A stretch of 64,000 nt of DNA from Apostichopus japonicus (lineage: Eukaryota > Echinodermata > Holothuroidea > Aspidochirotida > Stichopodidae). Position 1 is the stretch's first letter. Every line of letters starts with the position of its first letter. The notes under the pieces are model-generated. The model had not been told where the DNA came from. It did no database searches and saw only the letters and a program-made list of their open reading frames with translations. Location: contig NC_092569.1 of NCBI RefSeq assembly GCF_037975245.1, positions 11,935,001 through 11,999,000 on the forward strand. The letters are read 5' to 3'. A program made the position numbers and the translations under genes. Below, in pieces: positions 11,601-20,950 of the stretch.

Positions 11601-14218
11601 GAAGTTCTTAAGAACATTCAAACCACTAAAACTCTCAGCAAATTAAAACAATGACCTCTATTGTTCCTTCCTTTGTAAAAAGGTGACGGAAGGAAAACAA
11701 ATATCGCATGTTAAGCTACCAAAACATATAAACAACTGCTGAAAGACAAAATATCACAAATCCTACCTAAAATAGCTTTCAGAGAAGGTCTTAACCTGCT
11801 CCATGTGTTCTTGAACATAAGACAGACCACAGACTTCCCTAACCAATCGGCGAAGAGCACTTCGTGAAACACGAACGGGGATGAGATCGCCGCTTCTGTG
11901 AGGAGAACCACTATGTTCTTACAAGATGCGACGTGGGGACCGTTCAGTTGAAGAAACTCGTCCCGTGATTGGCCAAGTTTCTCGTGACTCATCACCTACC
12001 GAGAGAGGATATAGTGAACAGCCGTCAGAGAGGTGACATCAATATAAGGGAGAAGATGTTGTAAAATGGGACAATTCTTAAAAATAGATGAATAAATGCA
12101 TCTTGGTGATCCTAGAGAAAATCAAAACAATAAACGGAGAAGATGGTGTGAGATGGGACAAATCTTAAACGTGGATGAATATATGCATGATCTCCGTGAT
12201 CATAGAAAAAATCAAAACAAGGCGAAGTACTCTACTTTGACAAATTTACAGCAGTGACTTGCATAATTTGATCACTAACTTTCTGAAAATAGAAACAACT
12301 TTCTGTGTACTGTGTAACCAAGGTTACATTGAAGTATCAAGCTAAGACTACAGTCACCAATGCTGACTCACAATGTTACAAAGAGAGTAATGGATAATTC
12401 CACTCCAATAAATAAATTGAACAATTTCATCACCGTTATGGTATGAGTACAAAAACTTTAAAGTTAGAGAAAGCAAATCAGTTAACGAACTGCATTGTCA
12501 TGAATTTCAGCATTATTATTCCATTTAAAATTAACTAAACATCTTAAAAAAACCTGTACTGTTCTCTCGAGAGACCACAATGTTTATATTACGGCAATAT
12601 TAATAGCTACAAAGGGGTAAACGGTCTCCTTGATCTGCAATATTCTAATGTACTATTAAATATCTATCTTTGCTTTCCCCAAAAGATAGAACTAAAATCG
12701 GAAATTGAAAAAGAGAAACCACCTTTGTGGCGGTTCTGAGCCTGATATTTTTAAGAAATTTGAATTTTGATAACGCTCAACTATTGCAGGGAAGCAAAGC
12801 TGGGTGGAGGCTAATGACTACTGCTCCTGTCCATGGGTCCATTACTGTTCATGGGGTCATGTATTGCACATGGGTCCATGTACTCTCCTTGGGTCCATGT
12901 ACTGTTCATGGGTCCATGTACTGTTCATGGGTCCATATACTGTTAATGGGTCCATGTACTGTCCATGGGTCCATGTACCGTCCATGGGTCCATGTACTGT
13001 TCATGGGTCCATGTACTGTTCATGGGTCCATGTACTGACAGTATTGACAGACTTGTGGCAGGCAAATGATTTCGCAATGAAATATGTACAAGTTTACCAT
13101 TAGGTTTTTCCTTTTCAAGTCTTGTTTCAAATTCTGGGCGAGCCTGACGTCAGCCGGATCATAGATGACGTAGACGCTGTCGGGCTTGGGACGCTGGCTT
13201 CTTGCTCGCAGGTGCCAACTCTCAGCTTGTTTCTGTTCTTTTTCCAAGATGGAGACGATCTGCTGTAGTAGCTTCTTACGGACCACCTTACTGTCCACGC
13301 TGAGGTGTTCCAACATGTCCTGATCCATCGCGGACATCAGTAGAAATCCGTCCATGAACATCTCGGCAAAACTCTGCCGGTAAAATTCCCTGATGCCCAG
13401 ATCAAACAGCCAGCTCTGGAGGTCGTTAGCAGTCCAGCTGCAGAGGTGCCTCTTCTTGTATCGGTCCGTGAAGTCGTCCTCTCTCACGGGGGGCACAAAG
13501 GGGGCGTTGACCACGGCGAAGGGTTCCACTTTCGTCATGAGGCTGCCAATGACGATAGACGCTTTCTCCGGCAGACTGAGTCGGTAGAAAGCGGGTATGG
13601 CAAGATTGACGCAATCGTCTATCAACGGATGAAACTGCTTGGGTAGATCGACCTCTTCCAGGAGGACCAAGAAGACTTTGGGCGGGTTGATTGCCTTCTG
13701 TCTCTCGGATAATATCCTCAACTCGTAGACCGACACGGGACAGTGGAAGTAACTCTGCGTCAAGATGCAGACCGCTGCCCGGCATTTCTCAGCCGTCTCC
13801 ATCCTCTGAGAGAACCACGTGGCAGAGTTCAGATTCTGCTCGTCTTTATCGAACCAGACATCCTCCGCTAGATTGTTCTCTTTGAACTGCCTCACGGTCT
13901 CGCAAACGAACCGTCTCTCGACGAAACCTCCGTCCGGAGAATACGAGATGAAGATGGGCTTCCTCGATTTCTTCGTTGTAGCTTTAGAAGAAGTAGGCTG
14001 ATCTGATCCTTTGGATTGGGAACTCGATTCCCTCTCCTTTGGATTCTCTGCACCCTTTGAACCGGGAGGTTGATCCTGGATGGTTTCGTCCGCACCATTT
14101 TTACTCGGACTTTCCCTGGCGGTCCCCGATTCTATCTCGACGGACACTACATGCTTTATAGCCGGCTGCTCGCTTCCGTCTCCTTCAGGCATCCCACCAT
14201 TAGACTGATTATGGTCCT
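8161..14218 (-). CDS. TIR-SAM-TIR-TIR multidomain protein (spliced, 4 exons seen)
   Basis: Spliced minus-strand gene with exons 14218-13098, 11995-11767, 10893-10723 and 8693-8161. Donors are GTAAAC, GTAGGA and GTGAGC; every acceptor is a pyrimidine-rich TAG. Phases are 0, 1 and 1, and the joined frame is open from ATG 14192 to TAA 8163-8161, giving 675 residues. I read a low-complexity Ser/Lys N-terminus (1-77), TIR 1 (about 78-215, FISYSPDGG), a SAM domain (about 252-317), TIR 2 (about 338-470, VYVIYD) and TIR 3 (about 512-645, VYISYQWD). TIR and SAM domains act in cytosolic innate-immune signalling and, in SARM1-type proteins, in NAD cleavage; the role here is inferred. A likely acceptor at 14219-14220 keeps the frame open above the ATG, so an upstream exon may add N-terminal residues. 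Signal peptide and membrane segments are absent. It is not SARM1, which has ARM-SAM-SAM-TIR. Confidence 0.85.
8694..10722 (-). other. Intron 3 of the TIR gene
   Basis: 2,029-bp intron bounded by GTGAGC and TTTAG. Its upstream half holds a tandem array at 9830-10630; the rest is AT-rich without coding signal. Confidence 0.8.
9830..10630. repeat. Tandem array of about 150-180-bp units in intron 3
   Basis: About five degenerate copies contain GGATGGCTATTCAA, TTTGAAAGACCAT and GGATGAAAGCCCCCC. The first three are about 151 bases apart (starts near 9831, 9982 and 10133). Later copies also include GCCACATGTGTATGCAGGAG, which occurs once before the array at 9796. Each unit carries a C homopolymer that lengthens toward the last copy. 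Confidence 0.9.
10723..10893 (-). CDS. Exon 3 seen of the TIR-SAM-TIR-TIR gene (linker)
   Basis: Acceptor TTTTGTATTGTAG|GTGAAAGC fits phase 1, and donor TCAG|GTGAGC leaves phase 1. It encodes residues 442-498, a charged helical-looking stretch (YNESIDILEHQIKPLKKVP) closing TIR 2 and linking to TIR 3. No motif of known function is seen. Identification rests on the matching splice phases and open frame. Confidence 0.78.
10894..11766 (-). other. Intron 2 of the TIR gene
   Basis: 873-bp intron bounded by GTAGGA and TTGTAG. It includes an AT-rich microsatellite (about 10977-11046, TATATA with TAGATGTC) and (TTAA)n near 11068-11083. No coding signal. Confidence 0.78.
11767..11995 (-). CDS. Exon 2 seen of the TIR-SAM-TIR-TIR gene (TIR 2)
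   Basis: Acceptor CTCTCTCGGTAG|GTG matches phase 0 of the preceding exon, and the exon ends in phase 1 at TTTTAG|GTAGGA. It encodes residues 366-441 plus the first base of 442. It carries the core strand CKNIVVLLTEAAI and the segment SPFVFHEVLFADWLGK, typical of the TIR alpha-C and beta-D region, with Glu410 in the alpha-C position. Confidence 0.85.
11996..13097 (-). other. Intron 1 (of those seen) of the TIR gene
   Basis: 1,102-bp intron bounded by GTAAAC and CGGTAG. It contains the 19-bp minisatellite at 12829-13036 and a diverged duplication at about 12053-12230 with AGATGKTGTRARATGGGACAA in both halves. Confidence 0.78.
12829..13036. repeat. 19-bp minisatellite beside a splice donor
   Basis: About eleven copies of GTTCATGGGTCCATGTACT with few substitutions, starting 61 bases inside the intron from the donor of the first exon seen. 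Because 19 is not a multiple of three, the repeats show different peptides in each frame. The open frames here are not genes. Confidence 0.95.
13098..14218 (-). CDS. Exon 1 seen of the TIR-SAM-TIR-TIR gene
   Basis: Encodes residues 1-365 from ATG 14192. TIR 1 starts KPIFISYS at residue 78; a VWFDKDE stretch at 112-118 resembles the BB-loop region, and SVYE ends at Glu157 in the helix where the catalytic Glu of NADase TIRs lies. The SAM domain at about 252-317 has CSWTANDLQSWL and the helix-5 segment SVDSKVVRKKLLQQI. The exon ends after RKNLM, just inside TIR 2, at the donor ATG|GTAAAC. Upstream of the ATG, eight codons remain open to the acceptor, so translation may start in an earlier exon. 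Confidence 0.88.
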
Positions 14219-17200
14219 CTACAACAACAAAAATTTAGAATGAAAAGTTATCATGGAAATGGTATTTCCAACAAAAGTGTTTGTAGTACACATAATAAAT
14301 GCAAGAGAGCAAGTTTCAGAAGACATCGCTACGATATTGTAGATGGGTAGGGTTTGCCCCTCCTTGGAGACTATGGATGTGTAAATTTGTCATCCGGCAT
14401 TACTTAGGCACATATTCCTTGATGTAGAGTATACCATACATGTTCTACAAAGGGGTTGAAAAAAGCATCACAGTGTGAATAACAGTGATCATGAATAAAT
14501 TCTGAAAAATCTACATTACTGACAGTTGCATGATCAAGAGAAACTCAAGGGTAACTCCATTATTGCGATCATGAAAAATTATGTAAAGTTCATTGTGTTA
14601 AATTGGTTTTCATCTGCATTCTGCTTGTACTATTTAATCAGTTTCTCTCATCATTCTCTCCTCCAAACTTTAGCAGGCTGAAAATTTGTGTATTTCATAA
14701 ATTTAGGTTTAAAGCACCCAACAGTGGACAAATGCAAATCAGAATGACAGCATATAATGCCTAGAACTTTGGAAATGAGTGACCATTCAGTAGTCTATTT
14801 TGTAGTATTTTCTAACACATTTGGTAGCCAATTCGGTTAACCTTTTAAAAATTTATAGATACAAAGCACCAAAATTATCCACTTCAAATCCTTCCTTCTT
14901 GTGCAAATGTCTTGTGCTAAGTTACAGTACGAAGTAAAAATTCCCTTCAATAGAAGAGCCCATTGAACAGTGTATGTCAAAATATGCAATTGACTATCAA
15001 ATCTTGGAGAGTGGATAGTGGCAAAATGTTCAAGCAGTTCCTTTGTTGGCTTCTGTACAGTTATCTTCTAAGAAACTTAACATTAGGTCAGTAATCTTTA
15101 CATCTACATTATTTTCATATTTTCTGATTGGTCATAATATTAAAGAGGATACATGCACATTAAGCAATCAACTGTAGATTACATGACAGACTTCTTTGCG
15201 ATGAATAACTCCCAATTCCTCAGACAGCAAAACTAAGAAAAATCTTGATCAGATTGGAAGATACCTTACTTTAATAGCCCTCGATTTTTGTAAAAGCTCT
15301 CGATTTTTGTAATTCTGCGATGTCACAGATGCCACTAGGATCTGGGAAAAACTTTTACGTTTCTCTTCTTTCTTTCTTTTTTCTTCATATTTTTGAGAAG
15401 CATAAAAAAATCTAACAATGCTGTTAAAACTGCAACCAATGACCATCATTAGGTCAAGTTAAAAGCTGCAATATATGTTAGATTCAGCATTTTCACAAAT
15501 TGAAGCACACATGTGTGTCCAGGATGTCATATTTAGACTTGATCAAGTCTTCAGATGTTGCATGTGATCCATCACTAAATCTGTGATATCTGCTAAGTGA
15601 TCCATCACTAAATCTGTGATATCTGCTAAATGGGATAAGATGTTATGACAAAGTCATTCATCACAGGTTATAGGCCAATGATCATAGTTGAGGGCTTGTT
15701 TTTCCTTTAACTTTCCCTACAGTGTTTTAGTTTCTGTTCAGTACAGTACAACAACATTATGGCATATTTTTGTTCTGTCTTATCTTGTAACCCTGAGCAT
15801 AACCAACCATTTATCTAGTTCAATATCACATGCAACACTGACAGTATCTATAGGCCTTATTTGGGCCTTAAAAACGGTGGCCTATGGTTGTATGAACACA
15901 GTAGAATTACTGAAATCTTTTTAGGTTAGTACATAATTATATGTAGTTTCTCTTCTTTGTTTGTTTAAAGGTTAATTGCCCTTATTAGTTCCTGAAGTTT
16001 ACATTTAGACTGACAGATAATTAACACCAAAGTAAAATGTCACTGCAGCTGTGGTACAACTTTTTAGTTGTTCATCTTGGGCATTATACTGTACTAATGA
16101 GTACCAAGTAATTTTAAGAACTGCACACAGCATTAAATGATATATTGCAATAGCAAGGAATACTAAATCTACAGTGTATCTCTGGTTAGCAGGCTTGTAC
16201 TACTCTCAAGCCCTTACAGATGCTAGCATGATGGTATACGGTAACTTCCAGATGCTAAGAGCATAAAATAAAAGGCAGTCATAATCAAGACCTCTCTAGT
16301 TTCATTCTATCCTTTACCAAGGTGATTTCATTGATTATTTGACTATGAACTTTGCACATGAGTTCAAGTTTCCTGTATAATTCCGGAAACCATTCATAAA
16401 AGTGCCTCAAAAAAAAAATTAAATTAATGTTTTTTTGTTTCACTGTAGCAATTTTAACCATAAAATTAATTCCATTCCAAACAGTGGTTACTAAGTGACT
16501 TACGAACACTGCAGCTACACAGTGTCTATACATGCAGCTACTGTGCGTATGCATGTATAATACGATACACAGGAAGTTACTGTACATTGCCATACTACAG
16601 TATATCTTCCTTGTTTGTTCTCATTGGTGTGTACTGGTACTATACCTACCTGATACTAGTCATTGTAAATTATGGTCTATGAGATACAATACTCAGTATG
16701 GAGCCCTAGGCCTAGGCCTAATCATCATTTCATCCTAAACACCTTCTACGAAGAAAGAAAAAATCATTATTTTGGATGAACTTGAAAGGCTGAAAGCCTG
16801 CAAATTTGTTTATCACACAATGTTTCACAATTGAACCAAAGACCAACCTGTAGGCTGTTTATGCATAGACCTAGGCCTAGGCCTAGGCTATTTGGTTTTT
16901 AGAAGGAGAAGTTAGACTTAGAAGATGCATAAATGCAGAAAGGAAATGTCTTCTCTCTGATGTCAACTGTTAGAACCACCCTCACTAACCCACAAACTTT
17001 CCAATGTAATAATGCAATATCATATGAAAGCATTCTCATGTGAAGCAACTTGCAAATAAAAAACAGTATAGGCCTACAGTAAGCTAGTCTAGTACGTATT
17101 ATTACGTTAGGCCTATGGGAACATATTATGGCTACAGGACGTAGTATTAGTAACGAGACAGGTTAGTGCATTTTACGTTGATTTGTTTCAGACTGTTGAT

Positions 17201-17700
17201 TGCTAGCTTCAGGTTCCATTGTATCTTCTATTCATCGCAAACAGAGCAGATGGATCACATTATTGTCGTCATGCTGAGAAAGGTTGTGTTTGTTGTTAGA
17301 TACTTTCCCACTGCAGTTTCAACCTATCTTTTCTTGATTGCCATCGTATTCATCAGCTAATTTAAGTAAACTTTCTGCGTGTGTACACATATATGGACTA
17401 AGTAATTAGACTACTTGAGCATTCAACTATCACTTTGCACACTGCGGATGTGTACAACAACTATACTGTACGCTTGGAAAGCAAGATCAGAAATAAGTAT
17501 ATTAATGTTGTGCAACAAAGAATTAAAAGTACGACATCAAAAAGGAACCCAGGTCTGCTTTTTATAGTTATTTTATACCACTCGTTATCAAATTATATAT
17601 CATAACAAAAACAATATCAAACTTATTCTCTTTTACAGCGTTCAAAGACTATTCTTCGGTTATAAAGCCCGCTTATGCGAACACACTATAAAAGTGGACA
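14219..17700. other. Probable 5' intron or upstream region of the TIR gene; no coding exon identified
   Basis: No supported coding exon. The acceptor at 14219-14220 implies an upstream exon of the TIR gene, probably short or non-coding, which I could not place. A 33-bp tandem duplication (TGATCCATCACTAAATCTGT unit) lies at about 15566-15630. TAGGCCTA palindrome runs occur at about 16702-16720 and 16868-16888. Confidence 0.5.
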
Positions 17701-18165
17701 AATGACCTGGTCCCATGTTTTGTCTGTGGTTTTTCTGGCGGCTCTTAGAAGCCTAGTAACGGGTAAACCACACGGTTAGCAACTGTCTCCTGGCTGTTCT
17801 ATGAATCAAACGTAGAAATTGTTCTGACCCCAGCAAACTGGTCTCGATGAAAATTAGCCTAAACTGTCTCAAAAAATCGCATGTTAGCGCAATTTATCGC
17901 TCATTGAGCTTAGATTGTGAATACAGTACGTGAAAATTATATCAACACCAGCGATAAAAGTAGCCAGACAGGTTCAATTCAATAGCAAATTTGCCATAAG
18001 GCACAACAAAAATCTTCGGTGACGCAGGTATTCACGACGGATCATACATGATTCTGTAAAACTAGGTCATTAATTAGGTCGTTCTAATATTCTTTCCAGT
18101 GGCGATCGCTTAGGGGGAGTGGCGGAGTGGCGAGCAGGTCCGTGCCGTGGTACCCACATTCTTCG

Positions 18166-18232
18166 TCAGTCGGGGGAAATGGTTCAGTCGGGGAAAATGG
18201 TTCAGTCGGGGGAAATGGTTCAGTCGGGGGAC
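18166..18232. repeat. 18-bp minisatellite
   Basis: Four near-identical copies of GGTTCAGTCGGGGGAAAT. Because 18 is a multiple of three it makes a short repetitive open frame, which is not a gene. Confidence 0.9.
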
Positions 18233-19152
18233 TTTTACATTAAACCACCGTGACGGAAGAATTTGCCAACTATCCTACCAGAGTGTATGCATGCCCACTT
18301 TTCAGTCGCGAGAGAAAGATATATCAAGAGTACTCATTACTCATTAGTGCAACCTTGCATTAAGAGCCCATTATAGATTTAATTTATTGTCTAAATATGC
18401 CTCACAATCCACCATGTGAAATGTAAATATTCAACGACTAAACTTCGGGCGCCAACCCCTACTTTCATGATGAAATTGCCGACATTTGTCTCTGGTCCTA
18501 ACATAAACATATTAGACTGCCCCAACCTAAACAAGAAATTTTAGAAGCCCCCTCCTCCCTCCCTCCACCTTGGAATCCCGTGCACGGCGCTGAAACTTTT
18601 GAATTTTTGTGTGAGGGGGTGGGGGCCTCCCGGGTGCCACCTCCGGCACACAACCTGAATCCGCGTTTGATGTAGTCATGGGCCCGGAAGAGTGGGCTGA
18701 TTCTTCCTCTGCAGAATATAAAGAGTCCCGGACTGAAAGTTCCCCCCCCCCACCCAACTGACGCCGAACACCTATACGGGTTGTGTGGGCAGGCAGTTGA
18801 GAGGAAAGCCACGTAATGCATTGGCAGGACGGTCCTTTTAGAATGATGTTTACTCTAAACATTGTTTTAAATTTAATTTCAAAATATTTTCTTAGTTTGG
18901 GATGTTTTACATCTTGTTTCATTCCCTGTTAAACGGTCACGACACGTGTTTTAAGGTGATTTGTCCAATATGACAAGTCCAAGAACATATATATATATGC
19001 CTATAGGCCTATATAATATCAATTTTTGCTTGGGCTTAAAGACCATACTACAAAATACATCTGCCGATCTTCTTTGTTAAATATAAAAGCTGTACATTTA
19101 AAATGCTCAGTACGCCAATAGCTCGATACAAACGCCCACCCCCCCCCCTTTA

Positions 19153-19235
19153 ACCCAAACACACCACACACACACCACACACACCACACACACCAAACAC
19201 ACCACACATACCATACACACCATACATACTATACA
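19153..19235. repeat. ACACACC-type microsatellite
   Basis: Irregular ACACACCACAC and CATACACAC repeats. The minus strand encodes Val/Cys/Trp repeats in an open frame that is an artefact. Confidence 0.9.
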
Positions 19236-20478
19236 CATCACACAAACGAGCCTTTTGGCGTTTCGGCTACGCCACAATATCTCCCTCAATTGCTGGGTAA
19301 AAGGGCGGAATTAAAATAACGCCGAAACTGCCTTATATATACGCAAGCATAAAACCAATTACAATTAATTTTCTCAAATAGTTATGAAAATATGTGCATA
19401 GATCTATTCACTATTCAAATTTAAATGATATATTCAAACTGTTCGTCCATCTTCACAATACCAGATGGCATGTGACCATCACATGTTGTTTTGGCCAGTA
19501 ATGATCTGACTAATGGCAACGCTATACATATCTCTCTGACGAACCCCAATTTATTTATTTATTTTTCACTAAAATTCGTCACTTTCCGAGGTCGCCAGAG
19601 CCTAATGAGTTCAACTGTGGTTTCCTTTCTATAGTCATGTGATTGCTGATGGTTTGAGTTGTCATAGACATTGCAGGTGTCCACATTACGACAGTTTAGG
19701 GTTTGATGTAGGCTAGAGGTGAAAGATGACCTGGTCAAAATAAGTTATTCCTTTGGGGAAGGTTGTCATCGTATTAATAGGGATGTTGGACTTGTCAAGA
19801 TTTGATAGTCTCATCTGAGATTTTACATTTATAAGCGCTTTATTAAACCCCCACTGAATTATGTCCATACCACTGCAGTATTCTAAGTCTTACACTTTAA
19901 CACCCAAGCGTAAATAACAATTATCAAAACTGCAAACATGCTAACATAATCACCTCCGTACGTCTGTTTTATCGACACTTTCCCCGACAAAATAATGTTT
20001 AACCTTTGAGGCGGATGTACGATAATCCTATTGTGGTATTTGCCCATAAGAAACATAAATACTGGCAAATTTGCGGTGTTAATAGTCGGCGCTTTGTGTC
20101 ATGCTATTCAGTCAGGATTGGTCATGACGTTTTGCCATAGAACATAATGCGTCAATGAATTTCAATAATGAGCGTACATTGTAAATATACGTCATAAACT
20201 ACGGAACGACAGTGTCATTCCTGAATCTTCTAAAGTGACTTTCATATGTTGACATTGACAGAGAGAGATTTCCCACACTTGGATTTGTATCCTCCATCCT
20301 GTGGTATTGCAATGGCCTCATTCCAGCAAAACGTGCGGCCTCTAAAAGACACCGCCACCCACATACGATTCCCAATGATCGAATCATAATACATAAGATC
20401 TATTATGTATCTCTATATGATATGCTTTTACTTTTTTAGTACAATCAGTCTTGGTAACTACGAAACTTACTTATTCCA

Positions 20479-20486
20479 TATGTTAC
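20479..20486 (+). repeat. Target-site duplication, left (MITE)
   Basis: TATGTTAC directly precedes the left terminal repeat and is repeated exactly at 20774-20781. Confidence 0.85.
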
Positions 20487-20773
20487 CATAGGCGTAGGAG
20501 ACCAATTTGATTGAGGGGGGGGGGGGGGGGCTGTAATATAACCAAAAATTTTCGCGCATTCAACATGTTAATGTACATATCATATAGGCATTCACCGGTT
20601 ATTATATATCACCTACCAATAACATATACCATCATTTGCCATTTTATTACCCTCCCATATTGGTTATAATTATTCTTTTGCAAATTAGATTTCTTTCAGT
20701 ATGGGTGCCCGAAAAATTCTCAGCATATTGCCCGAATTTTTTCAAAAAATTCGCCTCGCCTCCTACGCCTATG
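20487..20773. mobile_element. Intact non-autonomous MITE, hAT-like
   Basis: 287-bp element with perfect 14-bp terminal inverted repeats CATAGGCGTAGGAG, flanked by the perfect 8-bp duplication TATGTTAC. The 8-bp duplication and ends starting with CA suit the hAT superfamily. It has no coding capacity. A 16-base G run lies at 20515-20530. Its right half is shared with the relic at 826-950. The terminal repeats differ from those of the hAT element at 38144-42117, so a different transposase is expected to mobilise it. Confidence 0.85.
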
Positions 20774-20781
20774 TATGTTAC
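20774..20781 (+). repeat. Target-site duplication, right (MITE)
   Basis: TATGTTAC, identical to 20479-20486. Confidence 0.85.
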
Positions 20782-20819
20782 TTCTGGTCAAGAGGAGGTC
20801 AGCCACCGGGAGGCGGCGG

Positions 20820-20950
20820 ATCCCGGCTGGGGCAGGGCCGGGTCGGGCGTGGAGCCTGGGGCAGGGTCGGGTCGGGCGTGGAGCCGGGGCAGGGCCGGGT
20901 CGGGCGTGGAGCCGGGGCAGGGCCGGGAGTCGGGTCGGGCGTGAAACCTG
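20820..20950. repeat. GC-rich 28-bp minisatellite
   Basis: About four copies of a unit of the type GGGGCAGGGCCGGGTCGGGC followed by GTGGAGCC, starting about 40 bases after the MITE. The strong G-run spacing suggests quadruplex potential on the plus strand. Open frames in several registers (Gly/Ala/Arg-rich) are artefacts. Confidence 0.9.

Larger units (their letters stand above)
17701..20478. other. No gene seen; repeat-rich intergenic region
   Basis: No supported gene. A GC-richer patch at about 18500-18830 looks like an old transposon fragment: it has open frames but no recognisable domain. A tandem 18-bp repeat and an ACAC-type microsatellite are listed separately. Confidence 0.5.

Noticed and set aside
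12727-13103. Open frames of about 100 codons with repeated Gly-Pro-Cys-Thr-Val-His-type peptides
   Set aside because: Products of the 19-bp minisatellite in an intron.
13393-14098. Several open frames overlapping the TIR/SAM exon in other frames
   Set aside because: Shadows of the real minus-strand exon, with no domain of their own.
18101-18130. CAGTGGCGATCGC, resembling a hAT-type terminus
   Set aside because: No partner end or duplication visible nearby.
18498-18922. Minus-strand frames of 107 and 131 codons
   Set aside because: GC-richer patch with no recognisable domain or splice support; more like an old transposon fragment.
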